Source of the DNA: Sphingobacterium multivorum | GTDB taxonomy: Bacteria; Bacteroidota; Bacteroidia; Sphingobacteriales; Sphingobacteriaceae | Reading direction: 5' to 3' | NCBI RefSeq assembly: GCF_039511225.1 | Contig: NZ_CP154261.1 | Span: 3,410,001 to 3,474,000 of the forward strand | DNA: 64,000 bases | Part shown: positions 25,664 to 32,600 of the stretch, piece by piece | Layout of the letters: each line of letters opens with the position of its first letter | Numbering within the stretch: the stretch's first letter is position 1 | Position numbers and translations under genes: made by a program | Notes under the pieces: generated by a model | Told to the model about the DNA's origin: nothing | What the model saw: the letters and a program-made list of their open reading frames with translations, nothing else | Database searches by the model: none

Positions 25664-27836
25664 ATACATATTCAATTTGTTTCTCGAAATATTGCCAGTA
25701 TATCCCCTTAAGAGAAAGCAACTCTTGATGCGTTCCCTGTTCAGCGACTTCACCATTGTTGAGTACCACAATGTGATCTGCATTTTTTATAGTACTTAAT
25801 CTGTGTGCAACAACGATCAATGTCTTTCCTTGTTTTTGCGAATCAAGGTTTTTTATGATTTCCTGCTCATTATTTACATCGAGCGAATTTGTCGGTTCGT
25901 CTAGAAAAAGGATTTCCGGATTTTTATATAAAGCCCTCGCTATGAGTATCCGTTGTTTTTGGCCCTGACTCAGGCCGATGCCTTCTGTACCTATAATAGA
26001 ATGTATCCCTTTAGGAGCTGTGATTATAAACTCATAAATATTGGCCAACCGACAACATTGTATCGCTCTTTCAATGTCGATTTCTACATCTCCCAACGCA
26101 ATATTGTTTAACACGCTATCATTGAAAATAAATCCTTCATGCGTCACGAATCCTGCTTGGCTTCTCCAGTAAAATGGATTTACCTGGGAAAAGTTGTCTT
26201 TGTCCAAAAGTATCTCACCTTCATAATCAATATATGACCGCATTAGAATTTTCAGGAGTGTTGATTTCCCACAGCCGCTTGTCCCAACAAATGCTGTTGT
26301 TTTCCCCACTGGTATATGCATTGAAATATTTTTTATTGCATATGTTTCTGCCCCAGGGTACCTATAAGAAAGATTGTTGATGTGAATCCAAGAAAAGTTC
26401 GAAATGGGAGGTAAATTTGTATTGTACAATCCTTCTTCATTTTCTGAAGTAATTTCATGAATATCATTAAGCCTCTCCAAACTTATTTTCGCGTCCTGTG
26501 TCTGTTGAACAAAGCCAATAAAAGATTGTAATGGCCCATTGAGCTGTGCAAGAATGTATTGCACTGAAATCATCGTCCCCAAAGAAATTTGTCCATCAAT
26601 CACTTGCTTTGCAACTATTAAGCTCAGGGTAATGTTCTTCATCTGCGTTATCAGTAATGCACCGGCAGACTGAATCTGATTATAATCAATTGTTTTAAAG
26701 GCAAATTTAAAAAGCTCAATTTGAATCCGCTCCCATTGCCACCGCTTGGGGAGCTCAGCGTTATTAAGCTTAATATCTTTCATTCCTTCGACAAACTGGA
26801 TTGTATTATTAGAATTCTTTGCCCCTAATTCGAAGCTTTTGTAATTAAGTTTTCTTCTTATTCCCAGAAAGATCCAAATCCATCCGAAGTAAACTGCGTT
26901 ACCGGCAAGGAAAATGGCAAAAAGTATATTGTTAAAATACAATAGGATAATAGTATAAATAACAAAATTTACGATCGATTTAATCAAATTAATCGATGTA
27001 CCCGTCATAAAAGACTGAATAGTACTATGGTCACCAAGACGTTTTAAAGTATCTCCTGTATGATAACGGTCAAAGTAAGCAATGGGAAGAGAGGTCAATT
27101 TCGACCAAAAGTCAGACAAGATGGAAAGATTCAATATATTGGACATGCGTACTGAAATCCTGGTCTCTATAAAACCTACGATGGTACCGGTCACCAATAA
27201 TATCAGTTGCGCGACCGTTATCAACTGGATAAAGCTAAAGTTCTTTCCCTCTATCCCAACGTCTATAACACTTTTCATAATAAATGGCGCGATGAGCTGT
27301 GTAAATAACGAGAAAACAAAAGCGACCAGAATCGATATAATTTGCGTCTTACATTTTTTTAAATACCGGAAATAATGAAGCAGTGTCAGTTTATTTTGAT
27401 TTTCCAATAAATCAGTGTCTAAAAAATCAATAGCTGGTTCCAGAATAAGTGCGTGCCCCTGAAATGCATCATTGACAGACCAACAATTGAGAAACTCAGT
27501 TTTTGTATAGACTAACCGTCCTACTGCCGGATCAATTACCCTAACCTTGTCACCTCTAATAATTTTGTCCAAAACAACGTAATGATTATCCTTCCAATGA
27601 ATCATTACAGCCTGATTTATTTGCATTAAGGAATCAAAAGAAATACGGACGGCCCTGGATTTTAATTTTATGTTTTCGGCAAGTTTACTCAACGCCAGCA
27701 TAGATGTTCCAGACTTTGTATAGCCAGATAGATTCTTTAGGTAACTCAAGGAATATTCCTTACCATAATAACTCGCAATAATTCTGATACAGGTTTGTCC
27801 ACAGTCACTTGAGTTCAGTTGTTTATACGCTTTCAA
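25656..27836 (-). CDS. lanT: Peptidase C39 domain ABC exporter (LanT/PCAT type)
   Basis: The 726-residue PCAT has an N-terminal C39 peptidase (residues 1-125) with catalytic Cys12 in SSDCGQTC, His85 in KDNHYVVL and Asp102 in VIDPA. A six-helix transmembrane domain follows (about 165-460). The nucleotide-binding domain has Walker A GTSGCGKST near 518, signature LSQGQ near 622 and Walker B ILFLDEPT near 643. It cleaves leaders after the double Gly and exports the peptide across the inner membrane. All catalytic residues are present. It is 100 bp downstream of the last precursor gene and starts the tightly overlapping part of the operon. Confidence 0.95.
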   Translation of the reverse strand: MKAYKQLNSSDCGQTCIRIIASYYGKEYSLSYLKNLSGYTKSGTSMLALSKLAENIKLKSRAVRISFDSLMQINQAVMIHWKDNHYVVLDKIIRGDKVRVIDPAVGRLVYTKTEFLNCWSVNDAFQGHALILEPAIDFLDTDLLENQNKLTLLHYFRYLKKCKTQIISILVAFVFSLFTQLIAPFIMKSVIDVGIEGKNFSFIQLITVAQLILLVTGTIVGFIETRISVRMSNILNLSILSDFWSKLTSLPIAYFDRYHTGDTLKRLGDHSTIQSFMTGTSINLIKSIVNFVIYTIILLYFNNILFAIFLAGNAVYFGWIWIFLGIRRKLNYKSFELGAKNSNNTIQFVEGMKDIKLNNAELPKRWQWERIQIELFKFAFKTIDYNQIQSAGALLITQMKNITLSLIVAKQVIDGQISLGTMISVQYILAQLNGPLQSFIGFVQQTQDAKISLERLNDIHEITSENEEGLYNTNLPPISNFSWIHINNLSYRYPGAETYAIKNISMHIPVGKTTAFVGTSGCGKSTLLKILMRSYIDYEGEILLDKDNFSQVNPFYWRSQAGFVTHEGFIFNDSVLNNIALGDVEIDIERAIQCCRLANIYEFIITAPKGIHSIIGTEGIGLSQGQKQRILIARALYKNPEILFLDEPTNSLDVNNEQEIIKNLDSQKQGKTLIVVAHRLSTIKNADHIVVLNNGEVAEQGTHQELLSLKGIYWQYFEKQIEYVYE

Positions 27837-27904
27837 ATTAAATTACATTTAAATTTATCTATGAATTTTAGCCCTGCTATATGGTAAAGAATATGTCCAA
27901 CAAC

Positions 27905-27921
27905 AGATAATAAAATTATCT
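27905..27921. other. Small AT-only inverted repeat between precursor and exporter genes
   Basis: AGATAAT, AAA, ATTATCT forms a 17-nt perfect palindrome 16 bp beyond the stop of the third precursor. It is weak thermodynamically, but its position suggests an attenuator or processing site that would let precursor mRNA be more abundant than the downstream enzyme mRNA. Confidence 0.25.
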
Positions 27922-27936
27922 ATGACCAAGAGTTAA

Positions 27937-28233
27937 CTAACAGTAGTAAGTTGCATTGTTGTAAGTTATTGGATCAACATATGTACATCCGTTCTCTAGG
28001 CAATTACTAATCATAGTTATATTATTATATGTACATCCGTTCTCTAGGCAGTTGCTAATCATTGTTACATTATTATATGTATCTTCCGTAGGATTCGTCG
28101 GAACATAATATCCATTAAAAGCAGTAACACAATCCGTTATTGTTGCACCCGCCCCACCAATTATTTGCTTCTGTTCATCTTTTGACAGATCCGCAATATC
28201 CTGTTTATTAAATTTTAAAACTTTTCTTTCCAT
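27937..28233 (-). CDS. Lanthipeptide precursor 3, with a duplicated core segment
   Basis: A 98-residue precursor from the ATG at 28233. The 27-residue leader MERKVLKFNKQDIADLSKDE (then QKQIIGG) is nearly identical to the two other precursors and ends in the GG site for C39. The 71-residue core has 6 Cys and many Thr, Ser and Asn. A 16-residue unit (starting TYNNVTMISNCLENGC) is repeated almost exactly and a third, decayed start (TYVDP) follows; the ending is TYNNATYYC. LanB/LanC could install rings. The unit contains two Cys and two Thr/Ser. It is the most diverged of the three cores. A frame further upstream to 28254 adds an unlikely extension. Confidence 0.85.
   Translation of the reverse strand: MERKVLKFNKQDIADLSKDEQKQIIGGAGATITDCVTAFNGYYVPTNPTEDTYNNVTMISNCLENGCTYNNITMISNCLENGCTYVDPITYNNATYYC
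27979..28074. repeat. Two 48-bp tandem repeats in precursor 3
   Basis: Positions 27979-28026 and 28027-28074 are 48-bp copies that differ at only a few bases; a third partial copy begins at 28075. Each copy encodes the 16-residue Cys-containing core unit on the minus strand. Differences between copies are mostly silent or conservative (Val/Ile). Confidence 0.92.
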
Positions 28234-28333
28234 TTTGATTTCAATTAGAGTCAATACAGTTAATTATAAATTATCGAATATAGTTTATGGTATAAACCAA
28301 ATTCCCCTCTCTATCTATCCTAAAAATAATTAA

Positions 28334-28681
28334 TTAACAGTTACAGGTTGCATCACCATAAGTTGTGGGGCACCCGTCCGTGCAATTTCCCAGTGTACAG
28401 TTACCTTCGGTGTGGCAATTTCCAAGAGCACTTACATAACATGTGAAGTTTCCAATATTCGATTCAGGATCGCATTTACCGGGAGAATCTTTAACACTAT
28501 CGCAGTTTCCGGTATCAGTCCTAGAATAACAGCCATAGATGCTAACGCCACAATCACCTCCCGGACATGTTACGGTACAGTTCGCACCAACGGTACCAGC
28601 TCCACCAATAATTTGCTTTTGTTCTTCTTGAGATAAATCAGCAATATCTTGCTTGCTAAATTTCAATATTTTCTTTTTCAT
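28334..28681 (-). CDS. Lanthipeptide precursor 2 (13-Cys core)
   Basis: A 115-residue precursor: 27-residue leader (MKKKILKFSKQDIADLSQEE, then QKQIIGG) and an 88-residue core that begins AGTVGANC. The core has 13 Cys, 12 Thr and 6 Ser and ends GCPTTYGDATCNC. Leader type and GG site fit export and cleavage by the C39 ABC protein. LanB and LanC in the same operon make Ser/Thr-Cys rings the natural expectation, although disulfides among so many Cys remain possible. It shares the first part (GxNCTxTC) and the tail (CPTTYGDATC) with precursor 1 and lies 11 bp after it. Confidence 0.9.
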   Translation of the reverse strand: MKKKILKFSKQDIADLSQEEQKQIIGGAGTVGANCTVTCPGGDCGVSIYGCYSRTDTGNCDSVKDSPGKCDPESNIGNFTCYVSALGNCHTEGNCTLGNCTDGCPTTYGDATCNC

Positions 28682-28692
28682 AACATTAGGGG

Positions 28693-29058
28693 CTATTTTG
28701 TATTACAATTCTTACATGTCGCATCACCATAAGTCGTCGGACAACCCTGTGTGCAATCTGCATATGTGCACTGTTGCATAGAATGACAGACGTTGCCTGC
28801 ACTTATATAACAAGTAGCATTCTCCATTCCTGACTTAGGGTCACAGGCGGTTCCCCTGTAATTGCTGGGACATGGGCCTGTATCACCTGTTGTAGTACAA
28901 TCACCATCTTTATAAGTATTACATCCGTTATCTTCGCAAGTGATGGTACAATTTTCTCCAACCGTCGGGGCATTATTACCGCCAATAATTTGTCTCTGCT
29001 CTTCTTGGGAGAGATCTGCAATGTCTTGCTTACTAAATTTTAAAATTTTCTTTTTCAT
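28693..29058 (-). CDS. Lanthipeptide precursor 1 (13-Cys core)
   Basis: A 121-residue precursor, first gene of the operon. The leader differs from that of precursor 2 at one residue (QRQIIGG against QKQIIGG). The 94-residue core starts NNAPTVGENC, has 13 Cys spaced like precursor 2, and ends ATCKNCNTK. Conserved blocks shared with precursor 2 are NCTxTC, TGxC, ACD/KCDP, TCYxSAxxxCH and QGCPTTYGDATC. The cores are unusually long for class I lanthipeptides. A minus-strand promoter-like element lies about 105 bp upstream. Two similar 13-Cys peptides suggest a two-component product or simple duplication. Confidence 0.9.
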   Translation of the reverse strand: MKKKILKFSKQDIADLSQEEQRQIIGGNNAPTVGENCTITCEDNGCNTYKDGDCTTTGDTGPCPSNYRGTACDPKSGMENATCYISAGNVCHSMQQCTYADCTQGCPTTYGDATCKNCNTK

Positions 29059-29589
29059 ATTTTATATGTTTTTGATAGAGAGGGACTATATTGAAGAAAA
29101 ATGAAACTAATAAGTAGCAAGACGTGGATAGAAAAGGAAGCGAAGGGAGGAAATTCAACAACAAATTTAAGAGGTTACCTTTAAACCCAGGTACCCCTAC
29201 TTTAATTCTGAATTTATAGATACGGGAATTAATAGAGGTTAGGGCCAGAAAGCTACTAAATAATATATTTACCGTTATAAGCATATTGATCTCGCTAAAA
29301 GATTTTTTTATAATTGGATTGATAAAACTAATTTATCAAAGAATTCTAATTAAAAAAATCGCAAAATCATTTAAAAAAATAACAATTTCATTGATTTTTG
29401 ATTAACAAAACACATTTTAATATTGATAAACAATAGATTTAATAACATTAAATCATTAAAAACTAACACCTTAATGTTTAATGATAATAAACATAGATTT
29501 TAATAAATATTCGGTTTAAACGAAAGATTGTAAATGAAAGCTATGGGAAAGTACCTTCATATGGATGATCTAAATTAATTTGACATCAT
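29059..29589. other. AT-rich control region upstream of the precursor genes
   Basis: No convincing gene. A frame at 29033-29284 (minus) overlaps precursor 1 and is hydrophobic low-complexity sequence. The region 29290-29530 is extremely AT-rich with many TTAAT/ATTAA words, and probably contains the operon promoter and binding sites for the AraC regulator that follows on the same strand. Confidence 0.4.
29162..29169 (-). promoter_or_regulatory. Possible Bacteroidota -7 element for the lanthipeptide operon
   Basis: On the minus strand this reads TAAATTTG, which fits the Bacteroidota -7 consensus TAnnTTTG and would place transcription start about 95 bp before precursor 1. No clear -33 TTTG is found at the expected spacing, which would fit a promoter that needs an activator such as the adjacent AraC protein. 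Confidence 0.3.
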
Positions 29590-30486
29590 TTACGCTAAAG
29601 TTTCAAGTTTACGCAATTTGAAAAACTCTTTAGGACTGAGACCAGTTTCCTTCTTAAAAAATAATGAAAATTGGTTGGAGTTTATAGTCCCTAACTCAAA
29701 AGATATCTGTTTCACAGATTTATTGGACGAGAGCAAAAGTATTTTTGCTTCTTCAATAATTCTATTCTTTATCAACTGTTTAGCAGACACCTTTAGAACT
29801 GATTTACATAAAATATTGAGATAATTGGATTGTATATGAATTTGCTCCGCATAAAAATTGACATTTTTATAAGTTCTAAAGTTCTCTTCTACTAACTGTA
29901 CAAATTTATCAACAGCAGGATGTGTAACGTCAAAGACTTCTAAATTTCGAATATTCATGCATTCAGCTTTTAACATTAAATAAATAGTTTTCAATCTATT
30001 TATAACAACATCCTCATTTTCAGAATAATTACCACTTGATTCAGCTAAAATATCTTTTATTTTTATTATTTCATCACGTAGATTATCGAAAATTTTACGC
30101 GATAAATTGAGTTCTGGAGTTAGTTTAAGTTTACCTATAGGAAAGGAAGTTACAGAGCTGATTGAATGGTACACTTCGGTTCTGGCCATAAGATGATGGG
30201 CAACTGTTCCCCGTAAAATATTACCACTTCCGTATTGACCTGGTAATAGCACAAACACTTTCGATTTTTGTATTTCATATGATTGGCCGTCTATCTTGAT
30301 AACTCCATTTCCTTCCTCAAACAATACTATATTAAAATATCCCGTTTTTTGAGGAACGTCAATCCTAACCGGCTTTTGGATTAGACTATAATAAATATTC
30401 GAATCTAACTGATCAATAAATACATGTTGTTGTTCACAGGCACTCGACAAAGCATCCCCTTCTGATTTATTTTGCATAAAAATCAA
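29590..30486 (-). CDS. AraC family regulator upstream of the lanthipeptide operon
   Basis: The 298-residue protein (an ATG at 30477 is an alternative start) has an N-terminal cupin-like half. The C-terminal AraC DNA-binding domain includes NVNFYAEQIHIQSNYLNIL, SAKQLIKNRIIEEAKILLL, and the second HTH SVKQISFELGTINSNQFSLF with FKKETGLSPKEFF. Same strand as the precursors, 531 bp upstream and at the right edge of the island, so it is the obvious candidate activator of the pathway. No two-component LanRK pair is present. The effector is unknown; autoinduction by the peptide is a hypothesis. Confidence 0.85.
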   Translation of the reverse strand: MIFMQNKSEGDALSSACEQQHVFIDQLDSNIYYSLIQKPVRIDVPQKTGYFNIVLFEEGNGVIKIDGQSYEIQKSKVFVLLPGQYGSGNILRGTVAHHLMARTEVYHSISSVTSFPIGKLKLTPELNLSRKIFDNLRDEIIKIKDILAESSGNYSENEDVVINRLKTIYLMLKAECMNIRNLEVFDVTHPAVDKFVQLVEENFRTYKNVNFYAEQIHIQSNYLNILCKSVLKVSAKQLIKNRIIEEAKILLLSSNKSVKQISFELGTINSNQFSLFFKKETGLSPKEFFKLRKLETLA

Positions 30487-30765
30487 GTCTTATCCTTTAA
30501 AAAGTTTATATTAATTGGTAGCTAGCGATAATTTATAAGAGTTCAACCGCTAGCACATAACAGTTCCTATAAAAATAGGAAATTTCTATTAATTCTAAAA
30601 ATGATCTTGATTTTTTTTTAAAAAAATGTTCAAGGAAGAAACTTGCAGGCGATTTTCAGAAAGATATTGGTAGTGGCTATTAAGTAATTAAAATTCACCA
30701 ATGTAAATTAATGACATACGGGTAAAGCACTGGAAATTCTAAAAAAATATCAAGGGATTTATCAA

Positions 30766-30912
30766 TGCATCATTGATCGCTTTCAATGGAAATCTGTCCT
30801 TTGGCGCCTTCAACTCCTGTAGGCATACGATATCTGGGCATTCTTCCTTCAACCAGCGTAGCAGAACAGGCAGACGGCCATTAATTCCATTGATTGTAGG
30901 TGGCAATCTTGC
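30766..30912 (-). pseudogene. xth: Fragment of exonuclease III (xth)
   Basis: Minus-strand residues NGINGRLPVLLRWLKEECPD, then IVCLQELKAPKDRFPLKAINDA, match the N-terminal region of exonuclease III, including LQE with the metal-binding Glu. KIATYN, the usual ExoIII opening, stands just before in another frame and is also the end of the truncated transposase frame. After about 45 residues the match ends abruptly at about 30,766. So only a short piece survives, with a frameshift near its start, wedged between the island and an IS256 remnant. Not functional. Confidence 0.7.
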
Positions 30913-32037
30913 GAACCTGATCCTCGTACTCAAAGAAAGTAGAAAGATTGGTCCAGTTATCCATCCAGGATTTGGCGGCAAGGGGGTATTTCTTGACCCA
31001 TTTTTCTTCAAAAGACAGTAGGTTTTCATATCCCATTTCCTCGTTCACAGCCTTATAGACCGGTTTTAGATCCTCCATGACAAGCTTTTTATCTTTTTCG
31101 GTTACGTAACGCATACCTGTTCTGATCTGGTGAACAATACACAACTGGATCTTTGTTTTTGGAAAAATAGCTTCTATGGCCTCAGGAAACCCTTTTAGAA
31201 CATCAATACAAGCAATAAGGATGTCTTCAACGCCACGTTGCTTTAAATCTGTGAGAACTGAAAGCCAGAACTTAGCTCCCTCATTTTCTGAGCTATAAAG
31301 ACCGATCAGATCTTTTCTACCATCCATACCAACTCCCAGGATATTATAGATAGCCCTCGATTCAACAGTTCCATTCTGGCGAACCTTGAAGTGCATACAG
31401 TCTAGGAATAAAAAGTGATAAACAGCTTCAAGAGGCCTGCTACGCCACTCATTTACCGCTGGAAGCACACTTTCTGTAATACGCGATATTTCTGTGGCAG
31501 AGATCTCCATTGCATACATTTCGCGTATAAACTCGCTTATCGCCCGTGTGCTCATTCCTTTGGCATACATGCTCAACACGTGTCCCTCAAGCTGTTCAGT
31601 GATGATTAATTATCTCTTAGGTACTACTTTAGGCTCGAACGTTCCCGATCTATCCCGGCCTGTCTCCAGTTCAAATGTCCCAGTGTTGAGGCCTCGGACA
31701 ACCTTTTTGTCTTGCCATTTCGCCGGTTGCTATTGCCTGAAGCTTTCTCTTCGTTCAAGTGGTTTTCCAGTTCTCCATCCATCATGGGTTCCAACAGATG
31801 CTTCATTGACGGCGCTAGGACGCCATCATTGGGAGATAAACTTTTACCTTCGTAAAGACCTTGCATAGCTTCTGCCTTGAAGCGCTCAAAACGGCGAAGC
31901 CCTCTTGAGTTCCTTTAAAAACAGACACTAACGAAAAATCGAATGGGTCTTTTTCTTTCATGACCGTGTCGTTTGAATAATTGAATATAAATAATCTTAT
32001 TTAATTATTCCTCTGACACAGTTTACGTTACAGTCTC
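30905..32037 (-). mobile_element. IS256-family element remnant with broken transposase
   Basis: Minus-strand transposase text starts at an ATG at 31961 (MKEKDPFDF) and continues in three frames: GLYEGKSLSPNDGVLAP (31624-31866), a shifted segment FELETGRDRSGTFEPK, a stop near 31,612, then LSMYAKGMSTRAISEFIREM through WMDNWTNLSTFFEYEDQVRK (30905-31579). VFLDCMHF-type and CIVHQIR segments identify IS256 mutator transposases. Two or more frameshifts, one stop and loss of the C-terminus make it dead. The outer end carries the terminal sequence GACACAGTTTACGTTACAGT at 32015-32034, shared with the second remnant at 45 kb. The inner end is lost. Confidence 0.88.
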
Positions 32038-32144
32038 TCTGAAAAAACACAAATAATGAACTATAAACTTGAACTTCACACTCAGGAACCAGATTCCCGT
32101 GTGGTTTTTAATACTATTTTTTGATTCATTTAAGATCAACATAG

Positions 32145-32591
32145 TTAGGTTTCTATTCCATACAAACGAGCTATATCAAGATAAACGCTAGCCAGCTCTA
32201 GATTTTTATTAACCCCAATGCCATAATAATAGCACCGACCAACCTCGTAAATAGATTGTTTCTCACCAAGTAAAATAGCTTTAGAATAAAATAAGAAAGC
32301 TTTTTTCGTATTCTTTTTTACTCCAAAACCACTCTCATAACAAACAGCTAAATCGAAACAGGCCAGTTCATTGTTCTGAAGGGATGAATCGAACAAGAGC
32401 TTCACGGCTACTTTATAATCTTTTTTAACGTTTTTCCCATATAGATACCAAGTCGCTAAAGCATATTGCGCTTTACTGTTATTCTTTTCGATCGCTTTCC
32501 GTAATAACTCAAGTGCATTTGAATTTCCTATCTCAGTATTTTTGCTCGCTTCTTCGAGAGCTTTAAAATATAATTTATCTCCTTTTGCCAT
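32145..32591 (-). CDS. Sel1-like repeat protein, candidate immunity protein of RHS locus 1
   Basis: 148 residues with two to three Sel1-like repeats: YALATWYLYGKNVKKDYKVA, FDLAVCYESGFGVKKNTKKA and YEVGRCYYYGIGVNKNLELA. The repeats form a helical solenoid that binds partner proteins. There is no signal peptide, so it is cytosolic. It starts 9 bp after the stop of the RHS toxin gene on the same strand. Position (immediately behind a polymorphic-toxin gene), small size and binding fold make it the candidate immunity protein. SLR proteins are known as immunity proteins in other polymorphic toxin loci. Confidence 0.75.
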   Translation of the reverse strand: MAKGDKLYFKALEEASKNTEIGNSNALELLRKAIEKNNSKAQYALATWYLYGKNVKKDYKVAVKLLFDSSLQNNELACFDLAVCYESGFGVKKNTKKAFLFYSKAILLGEKQSIYEVGRCYYYGIGVNKNLELASVYLDIARLYGIET

Positions 32592-32600
32592 ATTAAATAA

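Noticed and set aside
27979..28074. Tandem repeats as a possible CRISPR
   Set aside because: The copies are directly adjacent, only two and part of a third exist, and they lie in frame in a precursor gene.
27937..28233. N-x-T sequons in the precursor 3 core as N-glycosylation sites
   Set aside because: No oligosaccharyltransferase is visible and the residues are explained by the repeated unit; GT4-type transfer does not require sequons.
29033..29284. 83-aa hydrophobic minus-strand frame before precursor 1
   Set aside because: Overlaps the precursor start and lies in low-complexity AT-rich control DNA.
30739..31029. 96-aa minus-strand frame as a complete gene
   Set aside because: Its first half is antisense-frame noise of the transposase and the second half is a short exonuclease III fragment.
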